Shown here in pieces: positions 1-5,465 of a DNA stretch of 7,223 nt; the stretch's first letter is position 1, and the number at the start of each line of letters is the position of its first letter. Origin of the DNA: Bacteroidia bacterium (GTDB lineage: Bacteria; Bacteroidota; Bacteroidia; B-17B0; Aurantibacillaceae). The stretch is taken from positions 1 to 7,223 of the forward strand of contig JACMLS010000903.1 in NCBI GenBank assembly GCA_014379485.1, in the 5' to 3' direction. The position numbers and the translations under genes were made by a program. The notes beneath the pieces were generated by a model. It had not been told where the DNA came from, did no database searches, and worked only from the letters and a program-made list of their open reading frames with translations.

Positions 1-998
1 GAAACAGAAGAAACAGAATAATTTCCGGGACTGTTTATAGTAACGTTTTGTGTAGTGGCACCGTTAACACCAGTACCGCTCCACAACCAACTACCGGCCC
101 CGGAAATTCCGAATAACTGAAGTGTGCTGTTAGAACAAACCGTGTCATTTACCACACTTTGAAATTGCAGACAAGCACCATCTAAATAAGCGTATCCAAA
201 ATGTCCGCCCAAAGCACAATCATAAGTAGTAAAGCGTATGGTAACATTTTGGCCTAAATAACCGGAAAGATCTATGGTAACGTTTGACCAGGGTTTGTAA
301 ACAACACCGGGGCAGGTTGCAGAATTCTGAAAGCCCGGTATGCCTTGTCCTGCGCTTACCTGGTACTGCGCACATGGAATCTGGTTGCCTGAAGAATCAA
401 GCATTTCTATTTGAAAACTTGGCTGATCTGTAACTGCGTGTCCCGGATCTTCCAATACAACTGCATAACGATAAGAGAAAAAAGTATTGTTTGCAGCAAC
501 AGTAAAAGTTTGTTCAATTCTGTCAGCAACACCGTTCACTGCGCTGTTGCCCAACATTAAAGAAAACGAACCGCCCGGAGCCACAACCGGAAAACCACCG
601 CATGCATCTGTGCCTGCACCGCTCATGATTGCCTGTGCACCACCAGGGCTTGCACAGCATCCTATTACATTGTAGTTGGGGTTGTATCCGGTGCTCACAT
701 TCCATCCGTTCATGGTGCCTTGCTCAAAATCTATATTGGTGCAGGCAGCGTTTGTAACCGGATTGATTGCAGACATTTTAAGGGCTTGCGAAGAATTACG
801 GTTTTTATAATCCGTTAAGCGGGCGCTTAAAAATTCTTCCCATCCTTTTCCATCCGGATGATGGAGAAAAAAATGTTCTTTTATTATTTCCTCATTAAAA
901 CCGTCGGCATTTTTTATGTCTATGGCTTGTTGTGCTTTGGCAAGGCAGCTAAGGAGGACCAGTATCAGCACAAACGCGATTTGTAAATATTTTTTCAT
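1..998 (-). CDS. Large secreted adhesin-like protein, N-terminal part (runs off left edge)
   Basis: An uninterrupted minus-strand frame of 332 codons begins with ATG at 998-996 and runs off the window, so the C-terminus is missing. Residues 1-22 form a signal peptide (MKK, hydrophobic core 7-19, likely cleavage AKA|QQ). Residues 23-80 are a charged segment. From about residue 85 there is a Cys-containing beta-rich region with the motif FEQGTMNGW (91-99), as seen at the start of jelly-roll-like modules in Bacteroidota surface proteins; it ends near GYAYLDGACLQF (268-279). From 284 a PKD/Ig-like repeat begins (DTVCSNSTLQL, then W-x-W-S-G-T-G, then SPGNYSVS). Family knowledge: such proteins are often long, carry several PKD or HYR repeats and end in a type IX secretion/gliding-motility C-terminal domain, but that end is not visible here. 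A cell-surface adhesin or extracellular protein is inferred. LLSC (15-18) is a poor lipobox, so a lipoprotein is less likely. The gene is transcribed divergently from ilvE. Confidence 0.85.
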   Translation of the reverse strand, partial: MKKYLQIAFVLILVLLSCLAKAQQAIDIKNADGFNEEIIKEHFFLHHPDGKGWEEFLSARLTDYKNRNSSQALKMSAINPVTNAACTNIDFEQGTMNGWNVSTGYNPNYNVIGCCASPGGAQAIMSGAGTDACGGFPVVAPGGSFSLMLGNSAVNGVADRIEQTFTVAANNTFFSYRYAVVLEDPGHAVTDQPSFQIEMLDSSGNQIPCAQYQVSAGQGIPGFQNSATCPGVVYKPWSNVTIDLSGYLGQNVTIRFTTYDCALGGHFGYAYLDGACLQFQSVVNDTVCSNSTLQLFGISGAGSWLWSGTGVNGATTQNVTINSPGNYSVSSV

Positions 999-1255
999 AA
1001 CGGTATGTTTTGAATGTTTTGTTCAATAGTGATTGCATGATGGAAAGATGTTTTTAAAATGTTGCGAAAAAAATATACGGCGCAGATAATAAATGAGGCA
1101 AAATGTTCCCTTCCGGCCTTACCGTTTATCTTCCTATGAGAAAGAAGCGGTTTGTAGGTTTGACTCCTGGCCAGTAGTCAGGAAAAAAATGTTCAGGTGT
1201 TTTTGTTTTTTTGCTTTGTCGACCATCCCGTTAATTAAAAAAATCTTCGGGGTCC

Positions 1256-1294
1256 GGGTGATGTTTTTTTTTGGGTGATGTTTTTTTGGTGATG
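1256..1294. repeat. GGGTGATG + poly-T tandem repeat, 2.5 copies
   Basis: The unit GGGTGATG followed by a T run occurs at 1256-1272 (T9) and 1273-1287 (T7), then a partial GGTGATG at 1288-1294. The copies differ mainly in T-run length, as expected from polymerase slippage. It is intergenic, about 300 bp upstream of the ilvE start, and no function is evident. Confidence 0.75.
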
Positions 1295-1318
1295 AGAATC
1301 ATTTTTTTTCCTGATCTC

Positions 1319-1350
1319 ACTACGTAGTTTTACGCATGCGTTTTATAAAA
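1319..1350. promoter_or_regulatory. Cluster of three perfect 10-bp palindromes (possible operator)
   Basis: Three perfect 10-bp palindromes lie almost end to end: ACTACGTAGT (1319-1328), ACGCATGCGT (1332-1341) and TTTTATAAAA (1341-1350). The palindromes are seen directly; a regulator-binding role for one of the two divergent genes is inference. Centre-to-centre distances are 13 and 9 bp, so not all sites sit on the same helix face. Confidence 0.35.
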
Positions 1351-1502
1351 GTTGTATTTTTTTCTCCATTAATTTATCCAAAACAACCACTTGACAAAAA
1401 AAGATGTTCTTATGCAACCCGCGTTGTTATTGAGCGTATAAGATCATATATACTTTCTCGCTAAACCGTTTAAGTTTTGGAATATCAGAAGACTCTCCTT
1501 AG

Positions 1503-1523
1503 GCCAATTTTCAGCCAATTCAG
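1503..1523 (+). repeat. GCCAATT direct repeat upstream of the ilvE promoter
   Basis: GCCAATT occurs at 1503-1509 and again at 1514-1520, each followed within 2 nt by CAG. The 11-bp offset is about one helical turn, and the pair ends 20 bp before the candidate -33 box of ilvE. It could be a paired activator site, or chance in AT-rich DNA. Confidence 0.3.
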
Positions 1524-1542
1524 CTAAAATGATCAAAAAAAG

Positions 1543-1573
1543 TTTGCACATTAGAAAAAAATGCGCTTATTTG
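1543..1573 (+). promoter_or_regulatory. Candidate Bacteroidota-type promoter of ilvE
   Basis: TTTG at 1543-1546 fits the -33 element. After a 19-nt spacer, CTTATTTG at 1566-1573 fits the TTTG half of the -7 element TAnnTTTG but lacks the TA. The box ends 19 nt before the ATG at 1593, giving a predicted leader of roughly a dozen nucleotides. The promoter at 5439-5446 has the same spacing to its ATG. Confidence 0.4.
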
Positions 1574-1592
1574 TAATACTATAATTTATTAG

Positions 1593-2663
1593 ATGGAAAC
1601 CGAGACGCTTGATATTAAGATAACGAAAACGGCCAAGAGCCGGGTTCATGATCAGGATGTAAACAATGTTCCTTTTGGGAAAGTATTCAGCGACCATATG
1701 TTTGTTGCAGAATTCGAAAACGGAAAATGGAGCAAGGCTTATATAGAACCTTACCGCGAAATTCCTATGAGTTATGCCCTTGCAGCTTTGCATTACGGCC
1801 AGGCCATTTTTGAGGGAATGAAAGCGTATAAAGATGTAAACGGGCACGTTTCTCTTTTCAGACCGCAAAATAATTTTCATCGTTTAAATAAATCTGCCAT
1901 ACGTATGGCGATGCCTGAAGTACCGGAAGAATTATTTTTTGGAGCCTTAACAGAATTACTGAAATTAGATTCAGAATGGGTTCCTACAGGTGATACAGGT
2001 TCCTTATATATAAGACCGTTCATGATCTCTACCGACGAAGCAATCGGGGTAAGACCATCTGATACGTATAAATTCATTGTGATCTCTTGCCCTGCCGGAA
2101 AATATTATTCTGAGCCCGTGCGTGTATTAATTGAACACAATTACATCCGCGCCGTTCATGGTGGTGTTGGTTTTGTAAAAGCAGCCGGTAATTATGGCCG
2201 CAGTTTATATCCAACCAAACTTGCTATGGAAAAAGGTTTTCAGCAAGTGATCTGGACAGATGCAGAAACGCATACTTTTGTTGAAGAGTCAGGAACCATG
2301 AATTTAATGTTCCTTATTGGTGATACAATTATTACTCCCGCATTAAGCGATACCATTCTCGATGGAATTACGCGTAACTCAGTACTTGCAGTTGCAAAAG
2401 ACTGGGGATATAAAATTGAAGAAAGAAAAATTTCTATTGCCGAAATTGTAGAAGCCCATAAAAAAGGAACACTGAACGAAGCTTTCGGAACAGGAACTGC
2501 AGCTACCATTGCACACATCAGCGCTATCGGATTAGATGATGTGGTTATGGAACTTCCGTCCGTAGAAAAACGCGCCTTCTCTCCTAAAGTAGATGAGTAT
2601 TTGCGTAATCTCCGTAAAGGAATTGAAAACGATAAATTTGGATGGATGTATAAGATTTGCTGA
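1593..2663 (+). CDS. ilvE: Branched-chain amino acid aminotransferase (BCAT)
   Basis: A cytoplasmic PLP enzyme (fold type IV) that interconverts Leu, Ile or Val plus 2-oxoglutarate with the branched-chain 2-oxoacids plus glutamate (EC 2.6.1.42), the last step of synthesis and first of breakdown. The 356-residue length fits the longer BCAT type shared with eukaryotes. Visible motifs: HYGQAIFEGMKAY (67-79) near the N-domain; the PLP-lysine region GFVKAAGNYG, with K196 the likely Schiff-base lysine; EESGTMN (231-237), with E232 corresponding to the Glu that contacts the PLP ring nitrogen; DGITRNSVL (257-265); and the phosphate-binding GTGTAA (299-304). The CXXC redox motif of human BCATs is absent (ATIA at that place). 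The C-terminus GWMYKI is typical. The start is fixed by an in-frame TAG immediately before the ATG. The gene appears monocistronic, with its own terminator 35 nt after the stop. No leader peptide or attenuator was seen. Confidence 0.96.
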   Translation: METETLDIKITKTAKSRVHDQDVNNVPFGKVFSDHMFVAEFENGKWSKAYIEPYREIPMSYALAALHYGQAIFEGMKAYKDVNGHVSLFRPQNNFHRLNKSAIRMAMPEVPEELFFGALTELLKLDSEWVPTGDTGSLYIRPFMISTDEAIGVRPSDTYKFIVISCPAGKYYSEPVRVLIEHNYIRAVHGGVGFVKAAGNYGRSLYPTKLAMEKGFQQVIWTDAETHTFVEESGTMNLMFLIGDTIITPALSDTILDGITRNSVLAVAKDWGYKIEERKISIAEIVEAHKKGTLNEAFGTGTAATIAHISAIGLDDVVMELPSVEKRAFSPKVDEYLRNLRKGIENDKFGWMYKIC

Positions 2664-2697
2664 TAAGTAATGAATTTTTAAGGAATAAGTAATAAAG

Positions 2698-2729
2698 ACC
2701 CTTTCGAGAAAATCCGGGAGGGTTTTTTT
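2698..2729 (+). terminator. Rho-independent terminator of ilvE
   Basis: A 9-bp stem (2698-2706 with 2715-2723, including two G-U pairs) encloses an 8-nt loop and is followed by a T7 run (2723-2729). It lies 35 nt after the ilvE stop codon and is the clearest terminator in the window. Confidence 0.85.
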
Positions 2730-2764
2730 GTCTCACTTCGACAGGGCTCAGTGTGACAAAAAAA
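2723..2764. repeat. 15-bp stem palindrome sharing the terminator T-run
   Basis: T7 (2723-2729) plus GTCTCACT (2730-2737) is complementary to AGTGTGAC (2750-2757) plus A7 (2758-2764), with one T-T mismatch and a 12-nt loop. The T7 is the same run that ends the ilvE terminator. The T-runs come before the stem on both strands, so it is not itself an intrinsic terminator. It includes the first copy of the 25-nt repeat at 2739-2789. Confidence 0.7.
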
Positions 2765-2789
2765 CGACTCCGCTCAGTGTGACAAAAAA
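2739..2789. repeat. Two copies of CGACnnnGCTCAGTGTGACA-A6, period 26
   Basis: The unit CGAC-nnn-GCTCAGTGTGAC followed by six A's is present at 2739-2763 and 2765-2789. The copies are identical except at the three central bases (AGG versus TCC). I recall similar intergenic sequences (GCTCAGTGTGACA near CTTCGAC) scattered through Bacteroidota genomes, so this is probably a dispersed repeat family rather than a gene-specific element; that is from memory and not checked. Confidence 0.75.
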
Positions 2790-2871
2790 TTGATAGTTCA
2801 TGCCCAATCACCCATTTACCCAACACCCATAAGAAAACCTTCTTCACCGCAAGCAATATTCGTAAAATCCA

Positions 2872-2920
2872 TAACTGGTAACTTTAAACTCTTAACTGAC
2901 AGCAGATAACTAACAACCGA
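2872..2920. repeat. Degenerate heptanucleotide array, 7 units (consensus TAACTnn)
   Basis: Seven consecutive 7-nt units keep AAC at unit positions 2-4: AAC begins at 2873, 2880, 2887, 2894, 2908 and 2915, and only the fifth unit (2900-2906) has AGC instead. The first four units are TAACTGG, TAACTTT, AAACTCT and TAACTGA. It ends 38 nt before the ATG at 2959. A cleaner 49-bp heptad array lies after the same gene (4424-4472). Confidence 0.6.
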
Positions 2921-2930
2921 CTTGTGGAAT

Positions 2931-2938
2931 CATTTTTG
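2931..2938 (+). promoter_or_regulatory. Possible -7 box for the gene at 2959
   Basis: CATTTTTG matches TAnnTTTG except for the first base and ends 20 nt before the ATG, close to the spacing at the other candidate promoters. No TTTG is present at the expected -33 position, so this is weak. Confidence 0.25.
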
Positions 2939-2958
2939 CATCGCGTCTTAATAACAGA

Positions 2959-4326
2959 ATGAAACAAAGAATTAAAATAACCTGTTTTTCAAAAGTGTTT
3001 AAACTTCTTGTTTCGCTGGTTTTTATTTTCTCATTTTCTTTTTCCTGGGCACAAAAAAAAGAATCTGTTTTAATTTATGGGAAAGTCATTGATAAAGAAA
3101 AAGGAACAGTCATTGAAAATGTTTCGGTAAGAATTAATAATTCAACTTTCGGCACCTATACAGATAAAAAAGGGAATTTTGAATTTCTTCTTCCCAAAGT
3201 AAAACATTACTCGCTGCTTTTTCAAACTGTAGGATTTAAAAAAGAGGTGCGCGAAGTAGAGCTGGATGAAAATGAAGACAGTGCGAAACTTTTTGTTTAT
3301 TTAAAGGCGGAGATTTATGAATTGGATGCTGTGCCTGTTTTTGCACATCCAAAACCCGATACCATTTACGGCTCGCCCAAATACAGTATTGCAGATTTTA
3401 ATTTTTATGAAGACAAATACCTTTTGCTTACGTTTACAAAAAGCATGGAAAAAACTACTTTGAGATTGGTAGATGAATTTAAAAACGAAATAACAAAAGC
3501 AGAAGTTCCTGAAATCGGAGGAGAAGCAAAAGAATTGTACCAGGATTATATGGGCTATACCAATGTAATTTGCAAAGAAGGAATTTACAGAGTAGTGATC
3601 AGAAATGATAAAATTAAATTGTACGAGTTACCTGCGCAGGATTTCAACGCTCTCGTAAGACCTATAATTGATACCGCCGGAAATAATTTGTTCTTCAGTA
3701 ATTATTCGCGCAATTTTCCGCTGTTCAATTATTATTACTACAATACAAAAGATTCTACCTACAAACCCTTTGCAACAGTAGAGGATAAACCTTTAATGGA
3801 TCTGTATCGTTTTGAATATTATTTTTTAAAACCCGCAGAAAAATTAATGGCCCGCGAAATTGCAGATGAAAACAATATTGACAAACACAAAGCCGCAGCC
3901 ATGATGACCGGTTTTACAAACAGCATGTATTACACCCCGCTCTTTGCGCCGCTTTTTGTAATTGGCGACACACTTCACATTTTTGATCATTATAAGAATT
4001 GCCTTTTTCATTATGATTCGCAAGGAAATAAATTAGATTCTGTACCCATTTCCTATCACCACCCCAAAAACTGGAAGGACTGGAAAAACCACATGGTAAA
4101 AGATCTTACAGAAGGAAATGTGTTTGCAGTGTATAGCAGAGACGGACATAAGTACATGAAAAAAATAAATTACCGTAATGGCAAAGAAGAGGGCAGCTAC
4201 AAAATAATTCACTATAGTGCAGACAGAATAAAAGTAAAAGACGGTTACATTTATTATGTATACCGTCCTTATGAATCAACACAAGAAAAATTTCTTTATA
4301 AGGAGAGAATTTTTTTGAGCAGGTAA
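2959..4326 (+). CDS. Exported CarboxypepD_reg-like domain protein, function unknown
   Basis: A 455-residue protein with a signal peptide (basic 1-15, hydrophobic 16-30, likely cleavage SWA|QKK after residue 31), so periplasmic or outer-membrane associated. Residues about 38-115 match the carboxypeptidase-regulatory-like beta-sandwich common in Bacteroidota: G-K-V-I-D at 41-45, ENVSVRI (53-59), T-D-K-K-G-N-F at 68-74, then FQTVGFKK (88-95). In SusC/TonB receptors this domain precedes a plug and barrel, but the protein is too short for that and no plug is visible. Residues 150-455 show repeated beta-hairpin-like stretches rich in Tyr/Phe (about 152-172, 242-262, 336-362, 386-404, 428-451) suggesting a beta-propeller-like fold; this is inference. 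No catalytic motif was recognised. The gene stands alone, convergent with the YceI gene, and is bracketed by two heptad repeat arrays. The first ATG of the frame is used and gives the complete signal peptide. Confidence 0.85.
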   Translation: MKQRIKITCFSKVFKLLVSLVFIFSFSFSWAQKKESVLIYGKVIDKEKGTVIENVSVRINNSTFGTYTDKKGNFEFLLPKVKHYSLLFQTVGFKKEVREVELDENEDSAKLFVYLKAEIYELDAVPVFAHPKPDTIYGSPKYSIADFNFYEDKYLLLTFTKSMEKTTLRLVDEFKNEITKAEVPEIGGEAKELYQDYMGYTNVICKEGIYRVVIRNDKIKLYELPAQDFNALVRPIIDTAGNNLFFSNYSRNFPLFNYYYYNTKDSTYKPFATVEDKPLMDLYRFEYYFLKPAEKLMAREIADENNIDKHKAAAMMTGFTNSMYYTPLFAPLFVIGDTLHIFDHYKNCLFHYDSQGNKLDSVPISYHHPKNWKDWKNHMVKDLTEGNVFAVYSRDGHKYMKKINYRNGKEEGSYKIIHYSADRIKVKDGYIYYVYRPYESTQEKFLYKERIFLSR

Positions 4327-4335
4327 ATTTCCGGT

Positions 4336-4443
4336 TTGTTGTTAGTCGTTATTCGTTTTTTTGAACGTTCTGGGTTTGTTAATATAATTGTTTTCACGCT
4401 ACGGCGCAACGACCGCTACGCTAAACGAACAACGACTAACGAC
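4336..4443. repeat. Long inverted repeat between convergent genes (possible bidirectional terminator)
   Basis: The left arm (4336-4357, TTGTTGTTAGTCGTTATTCG and following TT) is complementary to 4424-4443 at 18 of 20 positions, one mismatch being a tolerable wobble; the loop is about 66 nt. The right arm is the first part of the heptad array at 4424-4472. A transcript in either direction could fold here, 9 nt after one stop codon and just beyond the other. There is no strong T-run after the stem, so termination is uncertain. Confidence 0.5.
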
Positions 4444-4472
4444 TAACGAACAACGACTAACGAACAACGAAT
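4424..4472. repeat. Seven tandem heptanucleotides AACGAMY (49 bp)
   Basis: Seven contiguous, perfectly phased 7-mers: units 1, 4 and 6 are AACGAAC, units 2, 3 and 5 are AACGACT, and unit 7 is AACGAAT. The array ends at 4472, the base before the stop triplet (4475-4473) of the minus-strand YceI gene. Two further units in inverted orientation lie at 4344-4357. It resembles short tandemly repeated heptanucleotides described in some cyanobacteria; the role is unknown. Confidence 0.9.
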
Positions 4473-5081
4473 TTAATCGGTACTCTTTTTTCCTGAAACT
4501 TCTGAATCAACAACAAGTTCAATATCTGATTTTAGTTCTATGGTGTTTCCCACCACACTTTCCAGTGCATCTGTTCCAACCCCAAAATCTTTGCGGTTTA
4601 GTTTTCCTGTAATTGTAAATCCCACTGAGTTTTTCTTTGACATTGGGTTCATTGCCTTTCCGTTATAAGTTACATCAAGCACAATTGCTTTTGAAACCCC
4701 GCGAATGGTAATGATGCCTTCAAGTTTATAACTCTTGTCTGTTATTTTTTTAAAGGCTGTACTTTTAAATTCTATTGATGTATATTTTTCAGTATTAAAC
4801 CAGCCTTCACTTCTCAGGTCTTTGTCGCGCATATCGTTGTCCGTATCAATTGATTTTGCTTCGGCAATCATGCCAATAACAGCATCGCTAAAATCTGCTT
4901 TGGCCGATTTAAAGCTGACCTCAAAATTTGCAAAGCGGCCGGTTACGTGAGAAATTGCAAAGTGTGTGGCTTCAAAAGCCAACCTTGAATGTACTTTATC
5001 TAATGCATAAGTTGTAGTTTGTGTAAAAGCGCCTGATGACACTATTATAAGTGCTAAGGAAAAAGATAATTTTTTAAACAT
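4473..5081 (-). CDS. Secreted YceI-family polyisoprenoid-binding protein
   Basis: A 202-residue protein with an N-terminal signal peptide (basic FKK, hydrophobic 5-18, probable cleavage AFT|QTT near residue 20). The remainder matches the YceI beta-barrel from end to end: YALDKVHSRLAF (25-36), the strand with H40 and HVTGRF (45-50), SIDTDNDMRDKDLRSEGWFN (77-96), IEFKST (103-108), LEGIITIRGVSK (120-131) and NRKDFGVG (162-169). Known members bind an isoprenoid or similar lipid inside the barrel and act in the periplasm; the physiological role is usually unclear, with suggestions in stress response or quinone/isoprenoid handling. The length is normal for the family. The C-terminal tail (193-202) is short and charged. 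A weak -7-like TACTTTTA lies on the minus strand at 5114-5107 without a clear -33 element. The gene is single, convergent with the gene at 2959-4326 and divergent from the operon at 5466. Confidence 0.93.
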   Translation of the reverse strand: MFKKLSFSLALIIVSSGAFTQTTTYALDKVHSRLAFEATHFAISHVTGRFANFEVSFKSAKADFSDAVIGMIAEAKSIDTDNDMRDKDLRSEGWFNTEKYTSIEFKSTAFKKITDKSYKLEGIITIRGVSKAIVLDVTYNGKAMNPMSKKNSVGFTITGKLNRKDFGVGTDALESVVGNTIELKSDIELVVDSEVSGKKSTD

Positions 5082-5224
5082 TTTTTTAGTTTTTATAGGT
5101 TCACTGTAAAAGTAAATGCGACTCTATAGAAACTCCGGCTGTTTTCGGTAAGAAGGGATTTTTGATAGCTGATTTTTGTGTCGGAAATTTAATTTTGTTC
5201 TCAAGTAAATCAGTGTAGTAATTT

Positions 5225-5264
5225 ATCCATTCTAATCAGTGCAAATCAATCCAATCTGCGTTAG
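5225..5264. repeat. Degenerate ~10-nt repeat phased on ATC
   Basis: ATC begins at 5225, 5235, 5245 and 5254, in units such as ATCAGTGCAA and ATCTGCGTTAG. I recall intergenic runs of the kind AATC-nGTGnA in other Bacteroidota, so this may be a worn copy of such a repeat. The match is imperfect and may be coincidental. Confidence 0.3.
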
Positions 5265-5438
5265 TAGCGTTCTTCTTTTTTTGCGCGAATAAAACCCCTT
5301 TTTTCACCGACGAACTGCGGGCATGCAAATTTTCGACCAAATTTTTGGGGCTAAGGGTGAAAGATTGGCTATCAGGCCATTAATTCATGTAAAAACACGG
5401 ATTTCTTCGATTTTTCGTCCATATTCCCAAAAATCACT

Positions 5439-5446
5439 TAAATTTG
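5439..5446 (+). promoter_or_regulatory. -7 box of the 5466-7087 operon promoter
   Basis: TAAATTTG is a perfect match to the Bacteroidota -7 element TAnnTTTG. The -33 element is imperfect (TTTTTCG at 5411-5417, about 21 nt upstream). The box ends 19 nt before the ATG at 5466, as at ilvE, predicting a transcript start near 5453 and a leader of about a dozen nucleotides. Confidence 0.55.
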
Positions 5447-5465
5447 GTTCTCTAAATCATTGTTT

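Larger units (their letters stand above)
999..1592. other. Divergent intergenic region, 594 bp
   Basis: This region lies between the minus-strand secreted-protein gene and the plus-strand aminotransferase gene. I see no convincing gene: the only open frame (1093-1278, plus, 61 codons) runs through low-complexity T-rich DNA and its product resembles no family I know. The region holds a GGGTGATG/poly-T tandem repeat (1256-1294), three consecutive 10-bp palindromes (1319-1350), a direct repeat of GCCAATT (1503-1520) and the candidate ilvE promoter (1543-1573). I could not find a good TAnnTTTG box for the minus-strand gene. Confidence 0.7.
5082..5459. other. Divergent intergenic region, 378 bp
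   Basis: No gene is evident on either strand. The region contains a degenerate ATC-phased repeat (5225-5264), short complementary segments that could form long-range RNA structure (TTTCACC at 5302-5308 with GGTGAAA at 5356-5362) and the promoter box of the downstream operon (5439-5446). No recognised riboswitch or small RNA family was seen. Confidence 0.65.

Noticed and set aside
1093..1278. Plus-strand open frame of 61 codons
   Set aside because: It runs through T-rich low-complexity DNA and the tandem repeat, has no promoter or recognisable protein features, and its composition differs from the real genes.
1288..1310. Small hairpin TGAT-GAGA-ATCA followed by T8
   Set aside because: The stem has only four Watson-Crick pairs plus wobbles, and no plus-strand gene lies upstream for it to terminate.
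1391..1416. E. coli-like -35 TTGACA with TATGCA
   Set aside because: The spacer is only 14 nt, and the primary sigma factor of Bacteroidota does not use this consensus.
1551..1880. Minus-strand 109-codon frame over the ilvE start
   Set aside because: It overlaps a certain gene on the opposite strand and shows no family motif; it is an antisense shadow.
4424..4472. CRISPR array
   Set aside because: The repeats are 7 nt and contiguous, without spacers.
4388..4612. Plus-strand 74-codon frame
   Set aside because: Its first part is translated heptad repeat and the remainder is antisense to the YceI coding sequence.
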